NCBI GenBank assembly: GCA_009741485.1
Contig: CM019217.1
Span: forward strand, 49,527,153-49,591,152
Direction: 5' to 3'
Origin: Malurus cyaneus samueli
Taxonomy: Eukaryota; Chordata; Aves; Passeriformes; Maluridae
Length of the DNA: 64,000 nucleotides
A program made the position numbers and the translations under genes. The notes beneath the pieces were generated by a model. The model was given only the letters and a program-made list of their open reading frames with translations. It had not been told where the DNA came from and did not search any database. Shown here in pieces: positions 25,632-36,386 of this stretch. Numbering within the stretch: the first letter of the stretch is position 1; every line of letters starts with the position of its first letter.

Positions 25632-26397
25632 ATGGCCCTGTCAGCTCTGTGGCACCGCTGTGGCAGCTGGAGCTCCCCCGTGGCCCAGCTCCTGCAGCGC
25701 TTCCTCTGGCCCAGCACCTCCTCCAGCACAGGTAGGGCTGAGCCTGACCCTGAGCCCGACAGCGCTCTGGGGACGCGCTCTGGGGACATTCCCGGCCCTT
25801 CCTGCCCCGGGACACTCCCCGGCGCTGAGCCCCCACCTTTCCCTGTGCCCTGTGCCTGCAGCTGTGACTTCAGGCGGGGACGGCTCCAATGGCCACAGCC
25901 TGTCCAGCACAGCCAAGACCTCGGGGACACCCTCGGCCGGTGGCAGCACCCCAGATGGCAGTGTCCCCATGGATGTGGACACCAGCCCATGTGTGGACAT
26001 CAGCCTGGCCACCGATGTCTCCATGGAGGATGTTACCACACCAGTCCTGGACATCTCACTGGCCAGTGACGTGCCCATGGACGGGGATGATCCTGTAGTC
26101 CTGGACATCTCACTGGCCACTGATGTCCCCATGGAGGAGGACACCGCCCCAAGTGGCAGCAGTTTAGTGAGGGGTGACATGTCACCAGCCACCAGTGTCC
26201 CCATGGGCATGGACACCAGCCCAGTGGGTAACACCACCCTGCCCACGGCCATCAGCCCCAGCCGCTCCGCTGCAGGTGTCCAAGCCACCAGGGACCCTGT
26301 AATGACCCCAGCCCACCCAGAGATGGAAGCACTTGACCTGCTCCCAGAGTCACCTCAGCAGTGTCCCCCTGCCCAAGGACTCTGCAGGCACCAGTGA
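25632..26397 (+). CDS. Hypothetical two-exon acidic repeat protein
   Basis: I do not recognise this gene. Exon 1 is 25632-25731 (ATG in good context, GACCATGG) and exon 2 is 25862-26397. The 130-bp intron has GTAGGG donor and CTGCAG acceptor, and the split Ala codon joins in frame. The product is 211 residues: a hydrophobic/amphipathic start (MALSALWHRCGSWSSPVAQL), a Ser/Gly linker, then about four imperfect repeats of some 20 residues built on DISLATDVPME. These are acidic, with regular Val-Pro-Met. The rest is Pro/Ser/Thr-rich, with no known catalytic motif. A second open frame (about 26333-26644) carries a basic C-terminus (KCCRRVEKRGKKGREP), so a third exon or a frameshift may give a longer product. 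An AATAAA at 26953 would end the transcript. It may be a bird-specific gene or a chance frame in GC-rich DNA. Confidence 0.4.
25970..26240 (+). repeat. Coding minisatellite, ~60-66 bp units
   Basis: Tandem units around GACATC-CACTGGCCA-TGA, 'GTCCCCATGGA' and a GA-rich spacer recur at about 25997, 26047, 26101 and, more diverged, 26177. They preserve one reading frame and produce the DISLATDVPM repeats. Confidence 0.75.
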
Positions 26398-26784
26398 CAC
26401 CAGCCCCCCGCGCAAAATCCCCCGGCTCCAGGGGCCTGGCAAGGTGCCACACACTCAGGGCAGAGTCCCCAAAGGCCAAAGCGGTCCTGAGCAAGAGCAC
26501 AGCAGCACCGCTCCTGGAAAGGCTCAGGATCCGCAGCGGGATGCAGGGATGGACCTGCCACCACCCCAGAGCAGCGTCACCAAATGCTGCAGAAGGGTGG
26601 AAAAGCGTGGGAAGAAGGGAAGAGAACCCTCATCCCACGCCTGAAGGACAGGTCAAGGCTGCCACTGGCAGAGCTGGGGCTGAAAATAGAATTAGATTTT
26701 TGACTGCTTCCATCGTTTGGGGATGGAGGCAGAGGCTCCCATCGTTTGGGGATGGGGCCTCTGTTTTTTTGATTTTATAGGTGT

Positions 26785-26935
26785 AGTGTAGATGTAGATG
26801 AAGAGTAGATGAAGATGTGATGAAGATGTAGATGAAGACATAGATTAAGATGTAGTGAAGATGTAGATGAAGAATAGATGAAGATGATGAAGATGTAGAT
26901 GAAGATGAAGATGAAGATGAAGATGTAGAAGATGT
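26785..26935 (+). repeat. GATGAAGATGTA-type minisatellite
   Basis: About 150 bp of imperfect GATGAA and GATGTA hexamers, broken by AGTAGATGAAGA words. It sits between the basic open frame and the AATAAA at 26953, so it would be 3'UTR of the hypothetical gene. Confidence 0.9.
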
Positions 26936-26952
26936 TCACTCTTCTTGTTTCC

Positions 26953-26958
26953 AATAAA
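26953..26958 (+). promoter_or_regulatory. Candidate poly(A) signal
   Basis: AATAAA is followed by GT-rich sequence (CTGTCTGTGTCTGC) about 15-25 bp later, a good cleavage-site arrangement for the unit starting at 25632. Confidence 0.5.
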
Positions 26959-27274
26959 AAATTTATCATGAACTGTCTGTGTCTGCATGGAATGGGGAGG
27001 AGTCAGGGGACTAGAAATGGCACCCAAGAGTGCAAAAGCATCGCTGAGTCCCAAATCAGAGCCACCAAGGCCCCAAGGCCACCAAGGCATCCCCAGGCCT
27101 GAGGGACTGCCAGCACTGCAGCATTCTGGAGGGGGACTGCCCCAGGCCCTTCCCCAGGAGAAGCAACCCTTTGGCATAGGAGCCGAAAATGGGAGTTGTT
27201 TTAATGCAAATGTTATTCACCCATGGTTTTGCAAATGCAGACTAGTGGCAAACATCAGTCTGAATGCATGATTT

Positions 27275-27690
27275 AAAAAGCGAGCAATTGTCATGTTCTG
27301 TGTCCCATACACTTCCCGATGGATGCCAATGCACACGAGTCACAGGGACACGCCTGCCAGGTGGGATTTGGTGTACCCAGGTGCCTGGCCCCAGGGCTGG
27401 CAGGGCTCCAGGCACAGGGCAGCTGTCCCCGTCACCTTTCCCAGCAGCTCTCCTCAGTCCATGGTGCCCACAGCCCTTGCCCAGATCCAGACACCGCTGG
27501 CAGCTTTCCACCTTTGGCCATGCACAATTCCCTCTCCCTGCATGGCACCAGCGCCATCCGGGCTGCCCGCCTGAGCCCTGCGCACCCCCAGCCTCTCCCC
27601 GGGCACCTTTGAACCCCTCTCCACCCACAAGAACGGCAGCATTCCCTGCCCTGGTGCCGTGCCATGCGGCAGGAAGCTCTTGGCAAAGCC
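27275..27690 (-). repeat. Copy 2 of duplicated block, longer version
   Basis: Homologous to 21845-22045 (GGATGCCAATGCACACGAG, GGCAGGGCTCCAGGCACAGG), then continues with GC-rich sequence that copy 1 has lost. It passes into the antisense CR1 at 27700. Confidence 0.6.
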
Positions 27691-27699
27691 GCTCAGCCC

Positions 27700-27975
27700 T
27701 TCTGAGGCTGGCTAGCACAGCATCCCTCAGGCTGCCAGGGAGAACAGCAGCAGCCTCTTCCAGCAGCTGCCAACTCCCGCAGCTGCCTCCTCCTGAGCCT
27801 CCTTTGCTCCAGCCTCAACACCCCCGGCTCCCTCAGCCGCTCCTCATCACACCTGTGCTCCACACCCTGCACAGCTCCATTGCCCAGCTCTGGACACGCC
27901 CCAGCCTTGGACTGTGCTCCCAAACCTGAGCCCAGCATTCCAGAGGCACCTCAGCAGCGCCAAATCCGGGGACAT
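27700..27975 (-). mobile_element. CR1 LINE fragment, antisense
   Basis: 'GGCTCCCTCAGCCGCTCCTC', TGTGCTCCACACCCTGCACA and GCCCAGCTCTGGACACGCCC are the reverse complement of the CR1 region preceding its 3' end. The AACCTGAGCCCAGCATTCC-to-CAGCAGCGCC end also matches. Confidence 0.8.
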
Positions 27976-27979
27976 TGGT

Positions 27980-28040
27980 CCAGGTCACAGAACCACAGAT
28001 ATTCTGAGCTGGAAGGGACCAAGAGATCAAAGTCAACAAA
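27980..28040 (-). mobile_element. CR1 3' end fragment, antisense
   Basis: CAGAACCACAGATATTCTGA followed by GCTGGAAGGGACCAAGAGAT is the reverse complement of a CR1 3' terminus. It may belong to the preceding copy with an internal deletion. Confidence 0.75.
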
Positions 28041-28044
28041 CCTC

Positions 28045-28880
28045 TACGATTTCAATTTGAGCATGAGGAGGAAGAATTTTTTATCAAGATAACAACCTGA
28101 ATTTAAAACCAATGAAAATTGTTAGGAAGAACCCATTTATTTAATTTGTGTCTATAGTTTTAAAACTTATTGTTGGGTTCTTATTGCACTTTTCACTTTC
28201 CTTTTACTAAACCAAAATGAAATAGTTCATTTCAAAAGAAGACCAGGACGTAGCTACCACTGGCCATGACTGAGCCCATCAATAATGACATTAATGCCTC
28301 TGGGATAAGATATCAAGAAGGAAAAAGAAGAAGATACAGCCCAACTTGCAGCCAGAGTAGACACCATGGTGCCAAGAGGAAGTGTCAGGGGAATTGCCCA
28401 TGGGAATGAATATGAGGATGGCAAGAAGCAAGATTGGGGTATCAGCAATTCCTCAGCACAGCAGAGCGAGTTAAGGGAGCCTCCTGACAAGTGCCAAGTG
28501 GCCAGAGATCCTCACAACACTCATCTTCCCACAAACACAACTGCCAGAAGCCTTCTGTGCACAGCAAGGAGCCCTTTATTTAAGTGCTGCAAGGCCAGGA
28601 GAAATAGCCCTTAATTGTCTTGGTAATTCCAGTATTAAGCATGGGAATATGAAACATAGACTTATGTCTTTAAAACAACACTGTACATTTAGAGATGAAG
28701 AAGAAAATTTTAAAATAAAACTGAAAATATGTGAAGTGAAATTAAAGCCATGATTTTATTTCCAGTGACTGCAGAAGTCTCAACTGGTGGGAAAGAAGCT
28801 GGGCAAGAGGTATTGGGTCTCTGATCAGGGCAGGCAGCAAATGGTGCTGTGCTGCTGTGCTTGAAAGCTCTCCTAAATAG
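28045..28880. other. Intergenic, no gene seen
   Basis: One 82-codon open frame (28366-28614) lacks recognisable features. The part 28140-28215 vaguely matches 23760-23820, in line with the neighbouring duplicated blocks. Confidence 0.4.
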
Positions 28881-28884
28881 GAAT

Positions 28885-29115
28885 TTGATAGGGGATTCCA
28901 CTTTTCTCAGAAAAGTTCTGACATAGTGCTGCAGTGTGACAATCAAATGCAAAAGTGCAATGTGCAGATCAAGGTAGGTAAGCAACTGACTACAGGAATC
29001 TGATCTAATGAGAAAAATTATCCAGTAATTATTTTTTTAGCAAATTAACAATTCCAGCTTAGTGTCTTACAAGTGATGTGTTGATTTTGACTTTTTAAAA
29101 TTTTGCATCTATTTG
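28885..29115 (+). repeat. Copy 2 of second duplicated block
   Basis: Diverged partner of 23835-24105 (GATAGGGGATTCCAC, CTGCAGTGTGACAATCAAAT, 'CAGGAATCTGATCTAATGAG' and CCAGTAATTATTTTTT). Confidence 0.6.
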
Positions 29116-29394
29116 GCAAGATTTAATACTGCTTCCTATCTGCAGAGATACTGAAGCGAGAAGTTTTTCACATACTTTCAAGAATTTCTGACATGAGAAT
29201 ATAAAGAATTGTGATATATAAATACTTGGTTGATGCTTTTGTTTTTTTTTATCCCATTAACAAATAATTACACATGAAATTCTTGTAGCAGAGGCCCCAG
29301 ACCAGGAGCTCACTCTGCACTGGGACACACCCTCCCTGTGTTTCCATCAGTAGCCAATGGCCACAAGATGTACAAGTCACATCACTGCATTTCT

Positions 29395-29880
29395 CGCCCC
29401 TTTTGGCACGGAACGGCCCCGAGCCTTTGCACAGAGCAGCTGCCCTGTGGCCCCGGGCCCTGAGGGCTCCCTCCATGGCTCCTTCTCAGCTGCCGGGCAG
29501 GGCCCCGGGGGCTCGGTGGCACCGCGCCGTGCCGGCCCCGCCTCGGGGACAGCCGTGTCCCGCTGCCGGCCGGCGCTGGGTGCCCCTGTGGCCCAGGGAG
29601 TGCGGGCGGGGCTCCGGCAGGGTTCCGTGCCCTCTGACCCCCCGCGGCACCCGGACACCGGCACCGGCCGTGCCCCGGGACGCTCCGCTGGCACCGGGCC
29701 CCGCCAACGGCACAACCGCTCCTCGGGCAGCGCTCGGCGGCTGCGGCAGCACGGAGCGCGGCACAGCAGCTGCCATTCGGGGAGCCCTTGCCGGCCCACA
29801 GAGCCCGTGGGCAGCGGCACTGCCGTGCCGGGAGCCATTGCCCGTCCCCAAGGCCAGCTTGTGCCAGGTAATTCCCCCCT
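29395..29880. promoter_or_regulatory. Orphan CpG-rich island
   Basis: An abrupt GC- and CpG-dense stretch (GCGCCGTGCCGGCCCCGCC, GGACACCGGCACCGGCCG) sits in otherwise AT-rich DNA. Long frames open on both strands are a composition effect. It lies 2.6 kb upstream of the first AFF1-like exon on + and could be its promoter or non-coding first exon. That is inference. Confidence 0.5.
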
Positions 29881-30617
29881 TGGCTGCCAGGGGGCGAACA
29901 GGCCGGGCACTGATGGCTCTGCGGCCTCCCAGCTGCCATCAAAGCAACAGCTCCAAATGCAGCTTCTCACTGCTGCCTCTGCCAGCGGAGAGGAGGGTGC
30001 TGCCAAAGAGCTCCCTCACCAGGGAAATTGCCTTTAGGGCCTGCTTGATGCAATTCTTGATGGCTCCTGTTATTCTCCAGCCTGGAGCGGGACAAATTAC
30101 TGTCAAGTGCAGAGGGGAAGGTTACAGGAGAGCTTGCTGCTGGCTCAGCTTTCATCCTCCTGAGTGTCTTTGAGGAGCAGGAGAGCCAGGCAATCCCTGG
30201 GAAAGGAGGGTGGCATGGGCAGCACAAAGGGCCCTTGGTTGTGCCCCATGTGCTGCCCAAAGGTGCCAGCTCTGAGAAGGAGAGGGTTGAGGGCAGACCC
30301 AGCAGATGTGTGGCAGGGAAACTCTGGGCTTTTCCTGGGCAGTGCCTGCAGCAGGTGCTCCAGCTGGGGCCCGGCATTGCCCCGTTTGGAGTGGGAGCAG
30401 CGGCGAGGGGCCGCTCTTCCAGCTGAACTGTGGCAGCCAGTGACTCCAGAGGAAGGTGGCAGAGCCTGGGTGGAAAAACTCACATCCCAGAGTGAAGGCA
30501 AAGCTACTGATTTATTGTTTTTACACTTTTAGGAATCCAGGTCATTATAATTATGATAACTTTGTCAATATCTATTTGTATATTTTATGTATATAATTGG
30601 AATATTTTATAAGAATC

Positions 30618-30776
30618 TTGTAACACTTCAAGGCAGGGTTGGACAGGGCTTTGAGCAACCTGGTCTGTTGGAAGATGTCCCTGCCCATGGCAGGAGTGTT
30701 GGATCCAGAAAATCTCTAAGGCCCTTCCAACCTAAAACAGTCTATGGTTTATGGTGTTTGGTTCTGTGGTTCTACA
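30618..30776 (+). mobile_element. CR1 LINE 3' fragment
   Basis: GGGTTGGACAGGGCTTTGAG, CAACCTGGTCTGTTGGAAGA, TGTCCCTGCCCATGGCAGGA and AGGCCCTTCCAACCTAAAAC are the CR1 3' end in sense orientation, ending near GGTTCTGTGGTTCT. Confidence 0.9.
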
Positions 30777-30779
30777 AAT

Positions 30780-32410
30780 CCAGTGCGTTCTCTGCCTGTA
30801 TGGTGAGGTGTCCCTTCAAATAACTGAATGTATGCAAACACACCAAGCTTACCCATAAAAATACCATGTGAAGGTTACTGAAAACAACATTGAAAGAAAA
30901 GCCCTTGAGATGAGTACATGGGGTTTAAATTACCAAGCAGCTTCCAAGCTTTCTTGTTCCATTCGCGCAGCTCTTTGCCTGTGGCTGGCTGGAGAAAGGC
31001 AGAATGAAGAGCAATCAGATACATCTTGCTAAGGGATTCAGAAATGAATGTGCCAAATAGAGCACTTTCCAAACCGTGTAAGAATTCCCATCAGGGTCAC
31101 TTGGGTACCTGCTTTCCTCTCCACAGTGACGAAAGCTTGTGTTCAAAAGCACAGCTTGGGTGCCAAAGCATTTGTGCATGGTGGAAATTTTGTCAGGTTA
31201 ATAACGCCCACACAGCCCCAAATGCATGGGGTGCCAGTGTGGTTGCAAACCTGGCCCTGTCAAGGACATTTGCAAATGTTTTCGTTTAGTGAAATTGAGA
31301 TTTTACTGCTGGCCACTCCCGTGCTTTGTGGCCGTGGTAAGGATAAGCTGGTGACAGGGCAGGCTTCCCTCCCACGCTGTTTATTCCCGTGTGTGCGTGC
31401 ATCTCTCTCTGCCCAAGTTATGCCAATGCCAGGTCCATTCAATAGAAGTTGAAAGAAAGTTGCGGTGACTTCTCCCGAGACGCACTTCCTACTTCTCCCA
31501 CCTGTGTTTATCTTTGAATTCAAGTGCACTGCTTCTGTTTAAGCCGTTTATTTACCAGCCAATGTTATGGTTTTCATGATTCTGAGGAGGGAACAACGAT
31601 GCAGTGTTTGTTTGCTTCCAGATCTGTCCTCTCAGCTTGCTGTGAGTGTCTGTTCTTAGGCTTCCCAGCTGCAGGGGGAGGTGGGGTCTGACAGGATTCC
31701 CATCCCTAGTGGCCCGTGTCTTTGTGGGGCTTGCAGAATGGGTCCCTGATGGTCCCTTACCCAGTGTTAAAGCCATGGCCTAGAGCTCAGCTGCTCCACC
31801 TCTTCCCCCAAGTGTCTGTGCTCCTGTTTCCTATCAGTTGCCCTAAGTGGTTGGTTGATGAGACTTCACAGAATGCTCCTGTAGCCTCCTCCCAGTGAAA
31901 TAATTTTGTCTCCTCAGGTTGAGATGCTGCAAATGCATGTCACAAATTGAAATGTAAAAGTTTTCAGTCTATTGTGAGATTTTTGCTGTATGTGATCTTT
32001 ACCTTTAATCTACTGTTTTAGGCTTTTTCCCTTGTCTCCTTTGAAATGCTGCCATTCATCTGAGGCCCATTTGGTTGTCTAGGCAGGGGTCTAATGCCAT
32101 ATTTATTCTTAAAATTGAACCAAATATCCTGCAGCCTGCAGCTGTGGCCTGGTTTGTCATGCTCTTGGCCAAATCTGAAGCTTAGAGCTGACCTGAAATG
32201 CAGCATCATTGCTGGTGGGAAGGGAAAATGGATCTCTTGGTTTTCCCATTCTAGCTATGTGTAATCCACATGTTTGGACTGTCTGTGTTTAGGCACTGCA
32301 GTGACTCCCAGTCGGGCACTCCAGGCTCTGAGTGTAGCATATCCCTGGAGATCTTGACTCCTGCTTTAGGCATGAACTCGTCCCAGATGGTGAATATCTG
32401 TTCTTTCTCT
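30780..32410. other. No feature recognised
   Basis: No exon, RNA or repeat could be supported. It would be 5' intron or upstream DNA of the AFF1-like gene if the island at 29.4 kb is its promoter. Confidence 0.4.
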
Positions 32411-32442
32411 TCTAGAGAAGCTGACCCAAACTGAGGCTTCAA

Positions 32443-34864
32443 ATGGAACAGAAGGACATCCAGAACAGCGACGATAGGTAGGAATTAATTTGATGTAATC
32501 TTGGCCTTCCAGGTGCTGTGAATACCAATATGGTTTAAAAAAATCCCTCTGTCAACAAGAATCGAATCCTGATGGGAAGGTAAAGTAAGGATTGTCCTGT
32601 CACTGGAAGTGGCTTCAGAGCATGCTGGTATTTTCAGAGTTCTGTTACAGCCCAGGCCTGGATGATGCTGTGGGTACATTCTCTGCTGAGCATCCTGAAC
32701 TTAATTTCTTATTGGTGGTGTGAGGGCACTCCATTCTGCAGTTTGGGATGCTTTGGGCCTATGACTATTTTACTCTTTTAGTCTGTAACAAAGCACTATT
32801 TGTGGGTTTTTGGCATGGGGGTGATTTGTGCAAGTTTTTACTTCTTGTGGAATATGTGCGAAGATGATGAGGACTGAGCTGATGTTTCAGGGCAGGCATT
32901 CAGTTTCATCTCCCTCTTGGAACATTCTGGGGTTTTGGGTTTTCCTGGTGACACATCAAGTGTAGACCAGATGCAGCAATTCCAGCACTATTTTTAGCTA
33001 TCCAATTCTGAGCTGGTTTTTTCCCTGGAGATGAAGGGGGTGGGACTGTGGAGTTTCTTCAAGGCTCCCAGGTGCTGGGCATGTTGGTGCCAAGCCTGGA
33101 GGTCCAGTTCCCAAAGCTTCCAAAGTTCCCTGACCTTAGGGGAGCTGGGCAGGGTTAGGAGTGACAGCAGAGCTCAGGTTTGCAGAGGCTTTGAAGAGCA
33201 TCTTGACAAACACTCTCAAAGGCCACATCCAAGATGGACAGCAATGGTGTCCTCCAGGGCTGTGGAAACTGCAAGAGCTGCAGGCTTATATGAAAAAATT
33301 GGGCATTTCAGTAGAGAGCAAATGCTTCTACTCTGAATTAGGAATGCTATCTTGTGCAATAGAATTTATTTATTTCAAATAATAGCCTCTTAGCTGGATG
33401 AGATGTGGCAGGTGCACCTCTGCTCTACGGATGATTAAACTTTTGGGAGCTGATTATTGATGTGCTATTTGGGAACATGTCACTGCTGGGGCAGACAAGG
33501 ATCTCCCCTTGCAAACTGGGATACTTGGGAAGCTGGACGGGTGAAGAAGAATCTAGTAATTATATGTATATAGTAGACTGCAGCAGAGTAGATATAGACC
33601 CCTTCATCCACTATGCCTGCATGCTTTTCCTTCCCCAGTGTCCATAAATAACAGAGCCAGAGTTTCCCTTGGTTTTCAGTAGTCTTTCACAGATGAGGGA
33701 TGGTTTAAAGGATCTGGTTTTCCATGACAGGACACAGCTTTATCAGTGTTTTGCTGTGGGGCTGGTGGAATCGAATGCATGCATATGTGGCAGAGGAGGA
33801 ACAGGGAGATTTGACCTTGTGTTTCTGAATGTCTGAGGTCTCCTTTCTAATTACATTGATGGGATTGGTTTAAATGCAGCTATATGACAAAAGTTCACTG
33901 TTTGAAAGTGGCAACGCTCTCAAAACAGGATTCTCTTTTACTCAGGAGTAGGAATCCCTGAGGAGGATGTGTACTCTACTTAGTGTCTCATTGCTCTGGG
34001 GCACAGCACACGCTGCACTGAACTGATTTGTCCACTGTCACCATCCTGTGGGTTTCAGCATAGCTTTCCTGCTGGACATGTGCCCTTGTGTGAAAGCCCC
34101 AGCTTGTGCATGGAGTATAAACAGGGGTTCAAGTGTTCACTCTCCTTTCTGTGTCTCTTTCTGACAGCTGGAACAGCAACAGAGACTTGCTGCGCGTTCT
34201 GGAGCAAGACAGGCGGAGGAGGCAGGGGGCTGCAGAGGATACAGAGCCCTTCTGGCAAAGGACTCCCCTCTTTGCCAAACCCCACAAGGTAATGGCAGTG
34301 AGGTTTGGCTGGAAGGAGAGGAGGAAGGAGGCTTGGGCTGGAAGAGGAGAGCTGTGTCTTCTCCATGGACTGTAGCAGACTTGAGCCGGATCCCTGCAAA
34401 CACAGCACCTTCCCCTCTGCTCCACTGAGCTTGCCTAACTTCCCTTGTGGGAATGCATGGGGATTCAGTGAGGATCCTGAGGAATGTCTGTTCCTGAGCT
34501 GGATCTCCTTGCTTGGGTTTTTTTTAAATTTCCCTCTCTGTTCTGCTGTGGCAGACCGATAAAGAAGATGAGCTGTCAGGCGAATCAGGAAGGTGCTGGG
34601 CGATAATGAGGACTTCAAGGCGCTCCTGAGGGAGAAGTCCCCTCTGAATTCTGTATGGATTCCAAAAAGCCCAAACTGAAGCCAGGGAGCCACAGTCATA
34701 GGCTGAGCTCCAGAACAAACAACCGTGAGGACTTCTGGAGGAAATCATCATCGGAATCACCAGATCTCACACCTGACCCTGAGATGAACTTGAGGTGAAG
34801 GGTCCCTCCAAACAGCAAGCCAAAGGTGACAATCCAAATCAGAATCCTTCCTGAGCCTGTCAAG
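32443..34864 (+). pseudogene. AF4/FMR2-family (AFF1-like) N-terminal exons, frameshifted
   Basis: Three exons resemble the N-terminus of AFF proteins, the scaffold of the super elongation complex. Exon 1 (32443-32477) starts at ATG and reads MEQKDIQNSDD, with donor AG|GTAGGA. Exon 2 (34168-34288) completes the codon and reads NSNRDLLRVLEQDRRRR to TPLFAKPHK, like the RNLLRIREKERRN to IPLFGEPYK of AFF1. Exon 3-like (34555-34864) reads TDKEDELSG, then after a missing base RIRKVLGDNEDFKALLREKS, the N-terminal homology domain. It ends with SSSESPDLTPDPE, like the later SESPELKPLPED of AFF1. Splice phases agree and exon borders match AFF1. Exon 3 has several 1-base frame changes and is far shorter than the AFF1 exon. 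No later AFF exons were found. Human AFF1 neighbours KLHL8, so this may be the AFF1 locus or a paralogue, either decayed or miscalled by low-accuracy sequence. Confidence 0.6.
32480..34160. other. Intron of AFF1-like unit
   Basis: Lies between AFF1-like exons 1 and 2. Short open frames only, no repeats recognised. Confidence 0.45.
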
Positions 34865-36386
34865 GTGAGTGCAGCAGGGCTTTGTTTTTGACAGCTCCTC
34901 AGGGCCAAGGGAGCAGCACACAGGCCCTGCATGGCTTGTGGCTCAGCCTCCTGAGAGCTTAAAGGCACCTGGTTTCCAGGTGCATTTCAGGGTTTTGCCA
35001 GGCTCATCTTTCAGCACTGAGATATTGCTGTGCCCTGTGGAATGTAGGACTCTACAGTGCTGAGCCATGGCAGCTGGGCCAGAAGAGCCACGGAAATGGT
35101 TTTCAAACTATGTTTGGCCTTTGAATGAGAAGGAAGAGCTGGACAGTGCAGTCAGCTTTTCCTGGATAAGGGTGTTGATCAGCTGCAAAGGACTGTAGGC
35201 AATATCTTGTGGAAAATGAGAGGAGGCTGGGAAAAATAAACCAGTGCAGGGTCTTCCCTTCTGCATGGGCCATTCTTCAGTATCAATTCCCAAAAAGATA
35301 AAGCATGATTCTGGGTCTAAAAACTCCTGGAAATGCAGAGTGCTGCAGCCAGCCCTCCGGCCACCAGAAATGGGCAGTGTTCATCCTTGCTGCTTGGAAG
35401 CCAAATTAGGGAGTATAAGTGTGAAGAAAGGAATAAGGATGCTGCAACTTTCTTAGAGGAGGAGGTGCTGAGAAATAGCATTTATGAGAGGAATTAAGTC
35501 TCTGTTGGCTTCTCCCATCAGATCTGGAAGGACTCAATTCTTTGGGGTAGCCCAAAGCCAACTTCTCTCCATAGTGTGTGGGCACCCCTGGAGAACACCC
35601 ATTTGTCCAAATTTGGCTGCTAAATCCATCACTTTGCCAAGTGATGGGAGAGTGAAAAATGGTAGTTGGGGATTTGCAAATAGTGCAGAGGGCAAGAACA
35701 GGATAGTCAGCCAGAATTTCCATAAACCGTGTTGCATCTTTCCAGATGTGTCAGAAGTCAAGTTCTTGTCCAGACTGCTGTGGACTTCAGAACAACAAGG
35801 AGTCTGATTTTATTTGGGTGATTGACAAATAGTCCTCCTCCTCTAGAACTGACTTAGAAGAATTAGGAACAATTATTTATAACTGTTTTGTTTTTTTTTT
35901 TTAAACGAAGGAAGCTTTTTTAAATGCAAAGGCAGCCTGTGCCTTTGAAAGCAAAGCTTAGCTACTTCAAAGCAAAATTCCATAAAGGGAGCCGACTGCA
36001 GGAACATACTTGTACAATAACAATAACAATAATGAAAAGTAGTAGTAGTAATGGTGGTAGTAGTAGTGGTAATAGTAAGTGATGCCTTAAGGACCTTAGA
36101 AATGAAACAACACACTTTTGAGATATATTAGTATAGGAGATAATATAAAAGCTGGTCTTTATTTGGAGGCCTTCAGGAGCACATATCGGAAATTGTCCAT
36201 AAAAGACCACCCCTCACAGGGTGAATACAGTTTTAGAAGTTTGGCAAATTAGGTTATTTGACAAGAATTCCTGATTAGAAGCACAGGTGATGAGGTAATT
36301 TCCCCTTCTGGTTCAACCCTTTTCTGGACACCCCCACCTTGTACAGCTGTACTTTGTTCCTGAAAATGTGTCTTGAAGAAGCTTGT
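34738..36386 (+). repeat. Direct repeat A, copy 1
   Basis: Nearly identical to 38411-40035, perfectly so through long stretches between about 34870 and 35790. Towards both ends the copies differ mostly by single-base indels. The copy runs straight into the N gap. Confidence 0.9.

Noticed and set aside
25439..26288. Antisense frames (183 and 215 codons) opposite the repeat gene
   Set aside because: The antisense repeat frame is a mirror of the + strand coding repeat. The + strand has the start context, phase-matched intron and poly(A) signal.
27242..27938. Overlapping 158- and 221-codon frames
   Set aside because: They run through antisense CR1 and the duplicated repeat block.
29357..30173. 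Several long frames of up to 256 codons on both strands
   Set aside because: Overlapping frames on both strands are all Pro/Arg/Ala/Gly-rich, as expected from CpG-dense DNA. No domain or splice evidence.
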